A stretch of 64,000 bases of DNA. It comes from JABDGC01 sp964466595 (lineage in GTDB: Bacteria; Pseudomonadota; Gammaproteobacteria; DSM-16500). Position numbers and translations under genes: made by a program. Location: contig CAYXNR010000003.1 of assembly GCA_964466595.1 (NCBI GenBank), positions 1 to 64,000 of the forward strand. Direction: 5' to 3'. The notes under the pieces are model-generated. The model was not told where the DNA came from. It did no database searches and saw only the letters and a program-made list of their open reading frames with translations. Shown one piece after another: positions 1 to 9,157 of this stretch; position 1 is the first letter of the stretch; each line of letters begins with the position of its first letter.

Positions 1-92
1 TTCCCCATAACACCACTTTTTTGGGGTCATCCCCAAAAACCCCCCCTAATCCACCCTACCAAAAATTAAACAGCGTTTTGTTTTATCAGGCC

Positions 93-713
93 TTAGTTCT
101 GAAACTTGAGAGGCTGGCTGTTTACCGCTGCAGCTGCTTCTGATTTTTCTTCCTTTTCTTTGAGGCCAGCTGCCTGACGGCAAGTAGCGGCTAATAAAGC
201 TGCATCCTTTCTGCTGAGGAAGCTCCCTACGCCTAAGCCCAGCTCATAGGGTAAAACCTGAGCTAAGGCGCTAGCAGTAGTATTTTTTATATAATTCAGC
301 TCTTGAAGTGATTCCGCCTTTGAGGGGTTGTAAAGTAGCTTATTCAAAAAGGAAAATAAACGGTTTCTTTTTAATAGTTTTTCATATTCATCACTCTCAT
401 CAAAAAAATGCTCAGGCTCTAAGAAGAGAATACTTTGATTTCTACTTGAACTATTATATGCAACCTCTATTGAATTTTTCGTATTTTTATCAACAATACC
501 TATCACACCGACTAAAGGAAGAATCTCTCCTCTATTCAGCACTGCGTTGTCTAAGATAGCCTGTTTTCTCTTGGCTTCTTCATTGCTTTCACAACTAGAT
601 CGTTCTATACCAAAATTAATTTCATACTGGCTATTTCTCTTATTATTTTCTGCTAAGGCAAAAGCTAAGAGTTTAATTTTACTCGGAATAATTTTATGAT
701 TGAAAAGAATCAT
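93..713 (-). CDS. F-box-like protein, candidate secreted effector
   Basis: This 206-residue protein belongs to no family I recognise. Residues about 154-179 read LPYELGLGVGSFLSRKDAA followed by LLAATCR, which fits the F-box pattern (LP-x-EL, hydrophobic, FL, S-x-x-D, final C-R). The last 25 residues are glutamate/lysine-rich (KEKEEKSE at about -22 to -15) and end PLKFQN with a phenylalanine at -3. That resembles the E-block plus hydrophobic C-terminus of Dot/Icm type IV substrates. There is no signal peptide or membrane segment. A good promoter and a purine-rich ribosome site precede the ATG. The effector role is inference: it could be an unrelated helical protein with a chance match. Confidence 0.8.
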   Translation of the reverse strand: MILFNHKIIPSKIKLLAFALAENNKRNSQYEINFGIERSSCESNEEAKRKQAILDNAVLNRGEILPLVGVIGIVDKNTKNSIEVAYNSSSRNQSILFLEPEHFFDESDEYEKLLKRNRLFSFLNKLLYNPSKAESLQELNYIKNTTASALAQVLPYELGLGVGSFLSRKDAALLAATCRQAAGLKEKEEKSEAAAAVNSQPLKFQN

Positions 714-741
714 TTTTGCTCTCCCTCACGAAGTAGATTGA

Positions 742-770
742 ATTATAATTGAACAAATATTAGATGTCTA
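742..770 (-). promoter_or_regulatory. Sigma-70-type promoter of the F-box-like gene
   Basis: On the minus strand a TAGACA hexamer (765-770, 5 of 6 to TTGACA) lies exactly 17 bp from a perfect TATAAT (742-747). The ATG follows about 30 bases downstream, after a GGGAGAGC ribosome site. This is sequence match only. Confidence 0.6.
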
Positions 771-803
771 GCTAAATTTTGATCGTTTTTAGGGCAAAAA
801 TGC

Positions 804-3800
804 TTAAGAAGAAGGGACTGATTTCCACACGGGGGTATCCCAGCTGCCTGTTACCTTATAATTATAGGTAGCCACCTTGGCCACACTTTTACTTAATACG
901 GCTTTATTCACCAACCACGCCGCTGCACCAACAAAGGGATTGAGGGTGAGTGCGCCAGCCACAACAGGCAGACTATCAGTCACATAAGGCGAAATACTCA
1001 AAATAAGATCATAATCCTGAGCTAAGAGACCAATGCGACCCGAGGCAGTAATACGGGCAACCGGCCCGTCAAAAACAGCCGGTTTACGGGTGAAGGCGCT
1101 ACCTTGCTTCAAAGAAAAATCACCACGCATCGAATCGAAACTATAACCTTTCTCAAATAAATCACTAAAATCTAAACTTAAGCGACGTGGAATCGTTTGC
1201 AAACTAAATAAACTGAGCATGCGACCCATATCTACTTTGGTATTATCGGCTTCATTAAGATTAATCACTCTTCCTTTTTCAAGGACAAAGGAAAAACCAC
1301 CTCCTAAGCTAGCCACACTAAAGTTATAGGGAGCGCCTTTCCATTGTAAACTAAAGGCAGCATTTCCTTTATCTACCAACAAACTTCGTAAAGGCAGACC
1401 TAAGCGGGCCAACAAGGTATTAACCTTGGAGCTTTCTAGCGTTCCTTGCAATTGACTTTGCTGCGCTTGACCGGAACCGGTCCACTGACCGGTCGACTCA
1501 AAATTATATTCCGGCGCTTTGAGATTAAAATGTTGAATAAGCATCCCCTTTGTTTTAGGTAGGGTTGTTAAACTCAATTGTCCCATATTTTTATTGCCAT
1601 AAATAAATTGCTTACTACTGATGATCAAGGGCGGCACCGTCTGCGGATCCAGGGAGGCTAGCGTTTGGGCATTACCGGTATTAATCACTAGACGATCTAA
1701 GCTGGCTTGAATAGCCTGCTTGGCATCAAAGGGATAAGATAGTTTGATCAAGCCTTTCACCTGTCTACTATCAATTTCAATTAAACGAAGTGTTTGCTGC
1801 TGTCTAATATTTAATTTCGCAGAAATAAGATCGCCATAGCTTAATTGCGTTTTAAATCCAGAACCGCCGCCTTGCTGAAAAGCTGCTTTTAAGAGAAAGG
1901 CTCGCTTGCTTAGCGCTGATTTGCCAAAAGGTGCCGGTAGATCAATGGCCAAACCTTGCAAATCAGAAGAGAGCAAGGCTTCATTACTATCCTTGGATTC
2001 ATATAATTTTATTTGCGCCTGAAAATTGCTTGAGCCGGATAGAAAATGGGAAAGAGCAAGCTTGTAAGCTTTCTCCAGATTAAGAACATTGATTTTACCA
2101 GTCAGCACCGCTTCCAAATAAGAAGGCTTGCCATTTTCTGGCCGCACGGTTGCAAGACGCAAAGAAGCCGGTTCTTCCCACAGCAGGCCTTGTATTGGTG
2201 ATTTAGCAGAGATACCTTGTTCACTAAATTGGAAACCACCATGTAACTGAGCTAAAGTCATATTCCACTCTGGTAAGTACAGTCTCGCTTTATTCATTGC
2301 GACCTTGCCTAGCAGCTTAATTTTATCTGGCTTGTCTAGAGGAAGAGAAAAAGAAAGATCTAAATGCATCGGTCCTTCTAATTGAAGATCTGCCAAATCC
2401 TCACCAATGACTTCTTCTAGAGGACTTTGATGAATAAAATCCAAACCCTGCGATAAGTCTGTATCTAGCTTTGCTTGAACCTTCAGAACAGGCGACTCTG
2501 CGCCAAGAGAAGGGATAACACCCTGAACCTGCTTCACCGGCACATCGAGAATAGAAGCAGAATCAATCACAGCTGTCATAGCTTGGCCTGAAAAAGTTAA
2601 ACTTCCCTTCACTTTTTGTAAAAGCGGCCAATGGGACGCATAATGAAAATTAAGATCTTGTAATTCGCCGCTCACTAAAAATTTGCCGCTTTCAGGCTGA
2701 GCAAAGGGAAATTCATTCAGTTTTCCTTGAATCAGCACCCTACCATTCTGAAGCTGCCCGCTTAAAAAAGCAGTCTTCAGCCAGTTGACGAGATTGGGAT
2801 CCATGATTCGCGACGGCAGGTAGTGCCCTAATTGTGTTAGCTTCGGAAGAGAAAAATGAGCTTCGAGATCAAGCCGTGGCGAACCCGTTTTTGGAAAAAA
2901 CATTTCCGCATTGGCTTTGATCAGTGCATCTGCATTTAACACTTCCGCCTCTTTCATTCGGAAGGACCAGCCTGCTGTTTTATTATATTGAAAATCAATT
3001 AATCCTTTCACCTCATCAAAAAGAAGTGGCTTGGGCCATAAAGCCGGCAAGCTAAATATTAATTTTTTACTCGCAATTGTCAGGTTACCCTGATTTTGAT
3101 CCCAACTGAGCTTGCCGTCAAAATGAGTCAGCCCGGGAAATTTTTGCAAGGCTCGAAAAGACAGCCCCTTAAATTGTCCTGAAACAGTTGTCTGATCGAG
3201 AGCACTCACATCCCCCTGCCATAAAATGGTCAGATTTTGCAGCTCTCCGACAGGGTTCAAGCTATTTAACTGTTGACGCCAATCTGCAGACAAGTTGGCA
3301 TTGGCTAAGAAAAGCGGCAAAAGATCTTGCATATCTAAGTAAGCAATCTGTAAATCTCGCAAACGCCAAGGACGATTACTAGCAAAGGATTTTTTGATAT
3401 TTTCCTCAGCGACCGCTAAACTTTCCTTTAATTTAACGCCGTAAGAATGGCTTGCGGCCTCGCTCGGGGCTGATACCAGCCTTTCTTTCTGATCTTCTTC
3501 ATTTATTAGCCTCTTTCCTTCATCCGGAATCAGGCTGAGGTAAAAGGTTGTAGCCGGCCATAAATGATGGGGGAAATTAATGAGAATATTATCACCGGCC
3601 ACAAATTGCTTGTCTCCCTCACGCTTCCAGCCTATATGGCCACTGAGCTGATCGATGAGATAGGTTTTTTTATCGAATTCGGAATAGAATTCCAAGTCAT
3701 ACCATTGAAAAATGCTTTGTGCTTGTTGTAATTGATTATTATTCCACTCTAGCCACAGACTTGCGCCGCCAAGACCCTGATGAATTTGCCAACCAGAGAG

Positions 3801-4559
3801 CAGGCTTTGTCCCCCAGCATTTTTGCTAGCGAGCCATTCTGCTAAGGAAAGACCCTCAATATTGAAATAGGCACGGGCTTTGATCGCTTCGGGTTCAGAA
3901 AGATTACCGAACCATTCTATATTTGTCTTGATCTCCGTTGGGATGGCCTGCTTCAAAATAAAATTACCTTTTATGGTATGCCTCATTCCCTGATTCACAA
4001 GCGCCACTTTTTGAATGCTCAGCTCCTCTGCCTTTTTCTGGTAAGGCATAAAATGCACCTCAATATCGCGGAAGCCTAAATAAGGCTGCGAAAAAATACC
4101 GGCCAAAATATCACTCAGGTTATAGGCCTTTATTTCTTTTTGAACGGGCAAATCGAAGTCTTTGATTGTCAAGACAAAAGATGCATCTTGAAGAATGGTT
4201 ACTTCAGCACCAGAAATCAGAACATCTTCAACTACTGGCTTTCTTTTCCATAGGCTAGTAAACAGCTGAAAGCCAATTTTAATTTCTCGAATTTCAAAAG
4301 CGGGTTGATGAGTTTTTTTATCGAGGGCTACGACTTGGGAAAAAGTGAGATCCGGCGTATTACCACGCCAATCAGCATGGATTTCACCAATCGTAATAGG
4401 CGTTTGAAGAAGTTCAGAGGCCCACACTTCAAAATCAGTATGATGTTTATTCAGTAGAGGGGTTAAGATATGCGCAACAGTAAGTAATACTGCCGCCAAG
4501 ATTAAGACTGTGGCAAAAAGATACCATACTCCGCGAATAAGATTGATAAAAATCTTCAA
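804..4559 (-). CDS. yhdP: YhdP family AsmA-like envelope protein
   Basis: At 1251 residues it is close to the usual size of YhdP (about 1270). It has one N-terminal membrane anchor (residues about 10-33, hydrophobic after MKIFINLIRGVWYLF) followed by a long periplasmic beta-rich body typical of AsmA/TamB/VPS13-like bridges. YhdP acts with TamB and YdbH in moving phospholipid from inner to outer membrane. The C-terminal region (KVDMGRMLSLFSLQTIPRRL, then RITASGRIGL and VAGALTLNPFVGAAAWLV) is characteristic. It lies downstream of mreBCD as in many gammaproteobacteria, but maf and rng, which usually sit between, are absent. Confidence 0.93.
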   Translation of the reverse strand: MKIFINLIRGVWYLFATVLILAAVLLTVAHILTPLLNKHHTDFEVWASELLQTPITIGEIHADWRGNTPDLTFSQVVALDKKTHQPAFEIREIKIGFQLFTSLWKRKPVVEDVLISGAEVTILQDASFVLTIKDFDLPVQKEIKAYNLSDILAGIFSQPYLGFRDIEVHFMPYQKKAEELSIQKVALVNQGMRHTIKGNFILKQAIPTEIKTNIEWFGNLSEPEAIKARAYFNIEGLSLAEWLASKNAGGQSLLSGWQIHQGLGGASLWLEWNNNQLQQAQSIFQWYDLEFYSEFDKKTYLIDQLSGHIGWKREGDKQFVAGDNILINFPHHLWPATTFYLSLIPDEGKRLINEEDQKERLVSAPSEAASHSYGVKLKESLAVAEENIKKSFASNRPWRLRDLQIAYLDMQDLLPLFLANANLSADWRQQLNSLNPVGELQNLTILWQGDVSALDQTTVSGQFKGLSFRALQKFPGLTHFDGKLSWDQNQGNLTIASKKLIFSLPALWPKPLLFDEVKGLIDFQYNKTAGWSFRMKEAEVLNADALIKANAEMFFPKTGSPRLDLEAHFSLPKLTQLGHYLPSRIMDPNLVNWLKTAFLSGQLQNGRVLIQGKLNEFPFAQPESGKFLVSGELQDLNFHYASHWPLLQKVKGSLTFSGQAMTAVIDSASILDVPVKQVQGVIPSLGAESPVLKVQAKLDTDLSQGLDFIHQSPLEEVIGEDLADLQLEGPMHLDLSFSLPLDKPDKIKLLGKVAMNKARLYLPEWNMTLAQLHGGFQFSEQGISAKSPIQGLLWEEPASLRLATVRPENGKPSYLEAVLTGKINVLNLEKAYKLALSHFLSGSSNFQAQIKLYESKDSNEALLSSDLQGLAIDLPAPFGKSALSKRAFLLKAAFQQGGGSGFKTQLSYGDLISAKLNIRQQQTLRLIEIDSRQVKGLIKLSYPFDAKQAIQASLDRLVINTGNAQTLASLDPQTVPPLIISSKQFIYGNKNMGQLSLTTLPKTKGMLIQHFNLKAPEYNFESTGQWTGSGQAQQSQLQGTLESSKVNTLLARLGLPLRSLLVDKGNAAFSLQWKGAPYNFSVASLGGGFSFVLEKGRVINLNEADNTKVDMGRMLSLFSLQTIPRRLSLDFSDLFEKGYSFDSMRGDFSLKQGSAFTRKPAVFDGPVARITASGRIGLLAQDYDLILSISPYVTDSLPVVAGALTLNPFVGAAAWLVNKAVLSKSVAKVATYNYKVTGSWDTPVWKSVPSS

Positions 4560-4700
4560 TATAATAAGCCCTGATTAGCCACCTACCGTGCTTTTCTTGT
4601 CAGTCGGTTCAAGTTTTGTAAAACGATCACTTCTAGTTCCTGGCATTATAGCATAGCCGACCAGAAGAGACGAGATGAAGGTCCTGAGGCACCCATGATT

Positions 4701-5195
4701 CTAGACTTCAAAAACACGACAGCGGCTTCGTAAAATCATGAAAATCCAAGGCCAAAACACCATACTTGTTAAAGCAGATGACCAATACAGCCAAACCTCG
4801 GGTAAGGCCCCGAGAAAACCTTGAACGCAAAATAAGATAAAAAGATAGAGAAAAGTCATAAACAGTACAGCTATACCCTGTTGAAACAGGGAAAACATAC
4901 GTAATTGATTATTCAGTCTGGCGGCTAAATAAATAACAGCGGTTAAAGCTAGGGCATGCTCTCCCAGCAAGGTTCCATTCAATACATCCAGAAGAATTCC
5001 CATGAGCCAAGCCAAGCTCAGGCTCACACGGCCGGGCAAAATGAGTGCCCAAAATATTAACACCATTAAAACCCAACAAGGCCGAAAACTAGCAAACCAG
5101 GAAGGAAGGGGTAAGAGCATTAAAATAAGAGCGAGACAGAGACTGCTTCCTACTGTAAGCCATTGACGGATTTCATTTATTTGATTATCCCGCAT
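4701..5195 (-). CDS. mreD: Rod shape-determining protein MreD
   Basis: A 164-residue, very hydrophobic protein with five or six predicted membrane helices, of the size and composition of MreD. The LDVLNGTLLGEHAL segment matches the conserved core. MreD is an inner-membrane partner of MreC, RodA and PBP2 in the elongasome. It starts 9 bases after mreC, in the conserved mreB-mreC-mreD order. The 141 bases between it and yhdP hold no gene that I can see. Confidence 0.94.
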   Translation of the reverse strand: MRDNQINEIRQWLTVGSSLCLALILMLLPLPSWFASFRPCWVLMVLIFWALILPGRVSLSLAWLMGILLDVLNGTLLGEHALALTAVIYLAARLNNQLRMFSLFQQGIAVLFMTFLYLFILFCVQGFLGALPEVWLYWSSALTSMVFWPWIFMILRSRCRVFEV

Positions 5196-5204
5196 AGTTT
5201 TATC

Positions 5205-6059
5205 CTAGCTTGATGCATTTTTGATTGGCCAAACCAATAATACCTGCCGACTTTGATCTAAATGCGCACTGGGTCTTAACATAATTGTCATAAAAGGAAG
5301 GCCGGGATCACGAGCAGCAGAGCTAACCTCACCAACAGGATAGCCCGAAGGATAGCGATCACTCAAGCCAGAGCTTAAAAACATATCTCCCGGCTTAATG
5401 TCGGCTGTTTGAGGAACATTAATCAAATGCAAACCACCTGAATAGCTATCCCCTATCGCAATAGAACGTACGCCATTGCGAGCATTTTCCACAGCAATTC
5501 CGCTTTTCACATCATTGATTAGTAAAACACGGCTCGTTAAGGGGCTCACCTGAATAACCTGTCCCATGACACCTTGAGCATCGAGAACGGGTTGTCCAAT
5601 AAATACGCCTTGGTGCAAACCCTTATCAAGAACAATTTGACGACGCGACAAATCAGAATCAATAGCCAACAATTGGGCAATCATCGTTTTGCCATGAATA
5701 TGCTGAGAAGATTGAAGCAAGCCTTTTAAATGATTATTTTCTGATTCAATCGCAATTAAACGTTGCAGCTGCGCTTTTAATAAAAGCTGTTCCGCCTTCA
5801 AGGCCATATTTTCTTTATGCAGGGTATCTTGCGTACTTAATAAATGACTGAGTTTATCAATGCCTTGAATTGGGGCACTGACCAGATACTGTAAAGGGGC
5901 GAGCGGAAGTGAGAGCGCTGTTCTAACCTGTTCCGTTGCAGGCAGATATTTATCAGCAATCATTAAGGCAAGCGCACAGATGATTAAAACAAACACACGC
6001 CAACCGAGCTGCGAGCCTTTTACCGCAAAAATAGGTCTTACGAGTAGCGATCTACGCAA
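5205..6059 (-). CDS. mreC: Rod shape-determining protein MreC
   Basis: This 284-residue protein has an N-terminal membrane anchor (about residues 22-40), a coiled coil (about 70-110, rich in L, K, E and Q) and a beta-barrel periplasmic part with the family motifs LDKGLHQGVFIGQPVLD and GVMGQV. MreC is the periplasmic scaffold that links MreB filaments to PBP2. It starts 9 bases after the mreB stop, so mreBCD forms a tight operon. Confidence 0.96.
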   Translation of the reverse strand: MRRSLLVRPIFAVKGSQLGWRVFVLIICALALMIADKYLPATEQVRTALSLPLAPLQYLVSAPIQGIDKLSHLLSTQDTLHKENMALKAEQLLLKAQLQRLIAIESENNHLKGLLQSSQHIHGKTMIAQLLAIDSDLSRRQIVLDKGLHQGVFIGQPVLDAQGVMGQVIQVSPLTSRVLLINDVKSGIAVENARNGVRSIAIGDSYSGGLHLINVPQTADIKPGDMFLSSGLSDRYPSGYPVGEVSSAARDPGLPFMTIMLRPSAHLDQSRQVLLVWPIKNASS

Positions 6060-6068
6060 TGGCCTTCA

Positions 6069-7112
6069 TTATTCCCTTAAAAGAAAATCAGCACCAACAG
6101 CATCCATGGTTTCCAAAGCCCTACCTCCTCCACGAGCAACACAGGTAAGCGGCTCGTCTGCGATAATAACAGGCAGACCCGTTTCTTCCATAAACAATCT
6201 ATCAATATTGCGCAATAAGGCACCGCCTCCAGTTAAGACCATGCCACGCTCTGCAATATCCGAAGCCAATTCAGGCGGCGTTTGCTCGAGTGCTGCACGC
6301 ACTGTGCCAATGATACCCGATAAAGGTTCTTGTAAAGCTTCCAAGATTTCATTGCTATTAATGGTAAAGCTGCGTGGCACGCCTTCTGCTAGATTTCTTC
6401 CGCGCACTTCCATTTCCAGTACTTCACTGGTCGGAAAGGCGAGACCAATTTGATGCTTAATCTTTTCTGCGGTCGACTCGCCAATTAATACGCCATAATT
6501 ACGACGCACATAGCTCACAATTGCCTCATCAAAGCGATCGCCGCCAATGCGAACAGAAGAAGAGTAAACAATGCCGTTTAAGGAAATAACAGCTACCTCA
6601 GTTGTTCCGCCGCCAATATCGACGACCAAGGAACCTCGCGGTTCGCCGACTGGCAAACCAGCCCCCATCGCAGCTGCCATGGGTTCTTCTAATAAGAAAA
6701 CTTCACGCGCACCCGCACTAATAGCTGATTCACGTATCGCTCGACGCTCCACCTGGGTTGAACCACAGGGCACGGAAACCAAGACGCGTGGACTTGGACG
6801 TAAAAAGCGGTTTCCATGGACCTTATGAATAAAATGCTGCAGCATCTTCTCCGTTACATAAAAATCGGCGATTACACCATCTTTCATAGGCCGAATAGCC
6901 ACAATATTCTCAGGCGTGCGACCGAGCATTAATTTGGCCTCGCTTCCGACGGCGGCGACATGTTTATGTCCACTATTGCTGCCATTGCGAATAGCGACGA
7001 CAGAGGGTTCATTTAAAATAATGCCCCTTCCCCGAACATAAATGAGCGTATTAGCTGTACCCAAATCAATTGATAAATCGCTTGAAAATAATCCACGCAG
7101 TTTTTTAAACAT
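6069..7112 (-). CDS. mreB: Actin-like cell-shape protein MreB
   Basis: At 347 residues this is full length. It shows the actin-fold phosphate loops: SIDLGTANTLIY at the N-terminus, VVDIGGGTTEVAV in the middle and VLTGGGALLRNID near the end. MreB polymerises under the inner membrane and positions the lateral wall synthesis machinery, which implies a rod or coccobacillus shape. It is the first gene of mreBCD and diverges from gatC across a 195-bp shared promoter region, as in Pseudomonas. Confidence 0.98.
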   Translation of the reverse strand: MFKKLRGLFSSDLSIDLGTANTLIYVRGRGIILNEPSVVAIRNGSNSGHKHVAAVGSEAKLMLGRTPENIVAIRPMKDGVIADFYVTEKMLQHFIHKVHGNRFLRPSPRVLVSVPCGSTQVERRAIRESAISAGAREVFLLEEPMAAAMGAGLPVGEPRGSLVVDIGGGTTEVAVISLNGIVYSSSVRIGGDRFDEAIVSYVRRNYGVLIGESTAEKIKHQIGLAFPTSEVLEMEVRGRNLAEGVPRSFTINSNEILEALQEPLSGIIGTVRAALEQTPPELASDIAERGMVLTGGGALLRNIDRLFMEETGLPVIIADEPLTCVARGGGRALETMDAVGADFLLRE

Positions 7113-7262
7113 AGCTTAGATCCTTTAAAAGAGAGCAAACCTGCTTTTAGGAGATTTTAAACAATCCTTGTGACTTAAGCAAAGAATAAGTGAAAGAAAA
7201 GGCTAAAAGTCTGGGACGAAACAGTTTTGCGAGCTAGCCTGGCAGATAAAATTTGATTTAGG

Positions 7263-7268
7263 TATAAT
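7263..7268 (+). promoter_or_regulatory. -10 element upstream of gatC
   Basis: A perfect TATAAT lies about 40 bases before the gatC ATG in the mreB-gatC divergent region. The hexamer 17 bp upstream (TGGCAG) is a poor -35 box, so only the -10 is claimed. An AGGAGCAGGG ribosome site precedes gatC. Confidence 0.45.
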
Positions 7269-7307
7269 GGCGAGCTTTGTTCTATCCAATCACTAGGAGC
7301 AGGGAAT

Positions 7308-7601
7308 ATGTCCTTCATGCCTAAAGAGGTAAAAAAGATCGCTCACTTGGCGCGCTTGAACTTATCCGAAAATGACCTAAACTATTATACCCCTCAACTT
7401 TCCAACATTCTTGATTTCGTAGACGAGATGAATAAAGTAGACACGACTACGATCGAACCCTTGGCACATCCTCTCGATCTTCCACAACGCTTAAGACCAG
7501 ACGCTATTAGCGAGGCCAATCAGCGGGAATTATTTCAGTCTCTTGCTCCTGAAGTGAAAGTAGGACTGTACTTAGTGCCTAAAGTGATAGAAGAAGCCTA
7601 G
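7308..7601 (+). CDS. gatC: Asp-tRNA(Asn)/Glu-tRNA(Gln) amidotransferase subunit C
   Basis: A 97-residue GatC with the usual start (EVKKIAHLARLNLSENDL), the linker motif LDFVDEMNKVDT and the RPD motif (LRPDAI). GatC wraps around GatA and stabilises the GatA-GatB interface in the heterotrimer that converts mischarged Glu-tRNA(Gln) or Asp-tRNA(Asn) to the correct species. It is the first gene of gatCAB. It is separated from gatA by 92 bases holding a palindromic repeat. Confidence 0.96.
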   Translation: MSFMPKEVKKIAHLARLNLSENDLNYYTPQLSNILDFVDEMNKVDTTTIEPLAHPLDLPQRLRPDAISEANQRELFQSLAPEVKVGLYLVPKVIEEA

Positions 7602-7608
7602 CAAGGGG

Positions 7609-7661
7609 TAGTGGTTCGAGACGCTCACCCTGAATACGTCGGGGGCTTCTCACCGCGAACG
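7609..7661. repeat. Short palindromic intergenic repeat between gatC and gatA
   Basis: The spacer contains GTGGTTCGAGACGC and, downstream, CTTCTCACCGCGAAC. These pair as an interrupted stem (GTTCG with CGAAC, or GTGGT with ACCGC including G-U pairs). The composition resembles the widespread GTGGTTCGAGACG...CTCCTCACCACGAAC intergenic element of other proteobacteria. It sits inside an operon and has no U tract, so a terminator role is unlikely. Confidence 0.45.
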
Positions 7662-7693
7662 AATTTATAGGTATTTTTGCCGAGGAGGCCTTC

Positions 7694-9139
7694 ATGTTAA
7701 AAACAATTGCTGAACTGTCTCAAGACTTACAAAACAAAAAAATATCCAGCCTCGAATTAACACAGCATTATTTAAAACGCATTCAAACACTGGATCAGGA
7801 TCTCAACTGTTTTATTACTGTAGCCGAAACCGAAGCCTTGGCAGCTGCCACAGCAGCCGATGAAAAGCGAGCTGCCGGAAAGGCGGGGCCCTTAACTGGC
7901 ATTCCTATCGCTCAAAAAGATATCTTCTGCACAAAAGGTCTGAAAACGAGCTGTGGTTCAAAAATGTTAGATAATTTTATTGCTCCTTATGATGCAACCC
8001 TTATAAAAAAATTAAAAGAAGCGGGCACCGTTCTCTTAGGCAAAACAAATATGGACGAATTTGCCATGGGTTCTTCCAACGAGAACAGCTATTTTGGTCC
8101 GGTCAAAAATCCTTGGGATAAAGAGCGGGTACCCGGCGGTTCTTCTGGCGGCTCTGCCGCAGCTGTTGCAGCACTTCTCGTACCCGGCGCTACTGGCACC
8201 GATACCGGCGGCTCCATTCGTCAACCGGCCGCTTTTTGTGGGCTGACTGGTCTCAAGCCTACTTATGGACGGGTTTCGCGTTATGGCATGATCGCCTTTG
8301 CTTCCAGCTTAGATCAAGCTGGTTCGCTCACTCGGACGGCAGAAGATGCGGCCCTTTTATTAAATGCCTTTGCTGGTTTTGACGAACTGGATTCAACCAG
8401 CGTCGACTTGCCCGTCCCTGATTATACCGCCACTTTAAACAATTCACTGGCAGGACTGCGGATTGGCCTGCCTCAAGAATATTTTAAAGATTTAAATAGT
8501 GAACTGGCCCAAAAATTGGAAGATGCCAAAAAGGAATATGAAAAACTAGGCGTGCAATTTAAAGAAATCAGTCTTCCGAATATGTCTTTATCCATTCCAG
8601 CCTACTATGTGATCGCGCCAGCTGAATGTTCTTCGAATTTGGCACGCTATGATGGCGTCCGCTATGGTTATCGCTGTCAAGATCCTCAAAACCTAGAGGA
8701 TCTTTATAAACGTACCCGCAGTGAGGGCTTTGGTAATGAGGTTAAGCGTCGCATCATGATCGGAACCTATGTTCTCTCAGCCGGATATTACGATGCTTAT
8801 TATGTAAAGGCCCAAAAAATACGCCGTCTGATTCGAGAAGATTTTGTAAAAGCTTTCCAAGAAGTTGACCTGATCATGAGCCCAACTACACCTTCTGCGG
8901 CCTTTAAGATCGGCGAAAAAATGAAGGATCCTTTGAGTATGTATCTTTCAGATATTTACACTATTTCTGTTAATTTGGCGGGTCTCCCCGGTCTTTCGAT
9001 TCCAGCCGGGTTTCATAAGCAACTGCCGATCGGTCTGCACTTAATTGGCAATTATTTTGAAGAAGCTCGCTTACTCAATGTGGCCCACGCCTATCAACAA
9101 GTGACAGATTGGCATCAGAAGCAACCTGAAAATCTTTAA
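7694..9139 (+). CDS. gatA: Asp-tRNA(Asn)/Glu-tRNA(Gln) amidotransferase subunit A
   Basis: A 481-residue amidase-signature enzyme that releases ammonia from glutamine for GatB. The Ser-cisSer-Lys triad is visible: lysine in PIAQKDIFCTKG, and the serines in PGGSSGGSAAAVA and GTDTGGSIRQPAAFCG. The C-terminal substrate region PGLSIPAGFHKQLPIGLHLI is intact. A GAGGAGG ribosome site lies just before the ATG. gatB follows 18 bases later. Confidence 0.98.
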   Translation: MLKTIAELSQDLQNKKISSLELTQHYLKRIQTLDQDLNCFITVAETEALAAATAADEKRAAGKAGPLTGIPIAQKDIFCTKGLKTSCGSKMLDNFIAPYDATLIKKLKEAGTVLLGKTNMDEFAMGSSNENSYFGPVKNPWDKERVPGGSSGGSAAAVAALLVPGATGTDTGGSIRQPAAFCGLTGLKPTYGRVSRYGMIAFASSLDQAGSLTRTAEDAALLLNAFAGFDELDSTSVDLPVPDYTATLNNSLAGLRIGLPQEYFKDLNSELAQKLEDAKKEYEKLGVQFKEISLPNMSLSIPAYYVIAPAECSSNLARYDGVRYGYRCQDPQNLEDLYKRTRSEGFGNEVKRRIMIGTYVLSAGYYDAYYVKAQKIRRLIREDFVKAFQEVDLIMSPTTPSAAFKIGEKMKDPLSMYLSDIYTISVNLAGLPGLSIPAGFHKQLPIGLHLIGNYFEEARLLNVAHAYQQVTDWHQKQPENL

Positions 9140-9157
9140 CAAAACGAGGAGATCGAG

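Noticed and set aside
18..39. Perfect hairpin TTTTTGGGG-TCAT-CCCCAAAAA near the window start, as a terminator
   Set aside because: The A and T runs are on the wrong sides for a U tract after the stem on either strand, so it is only a palindrome.
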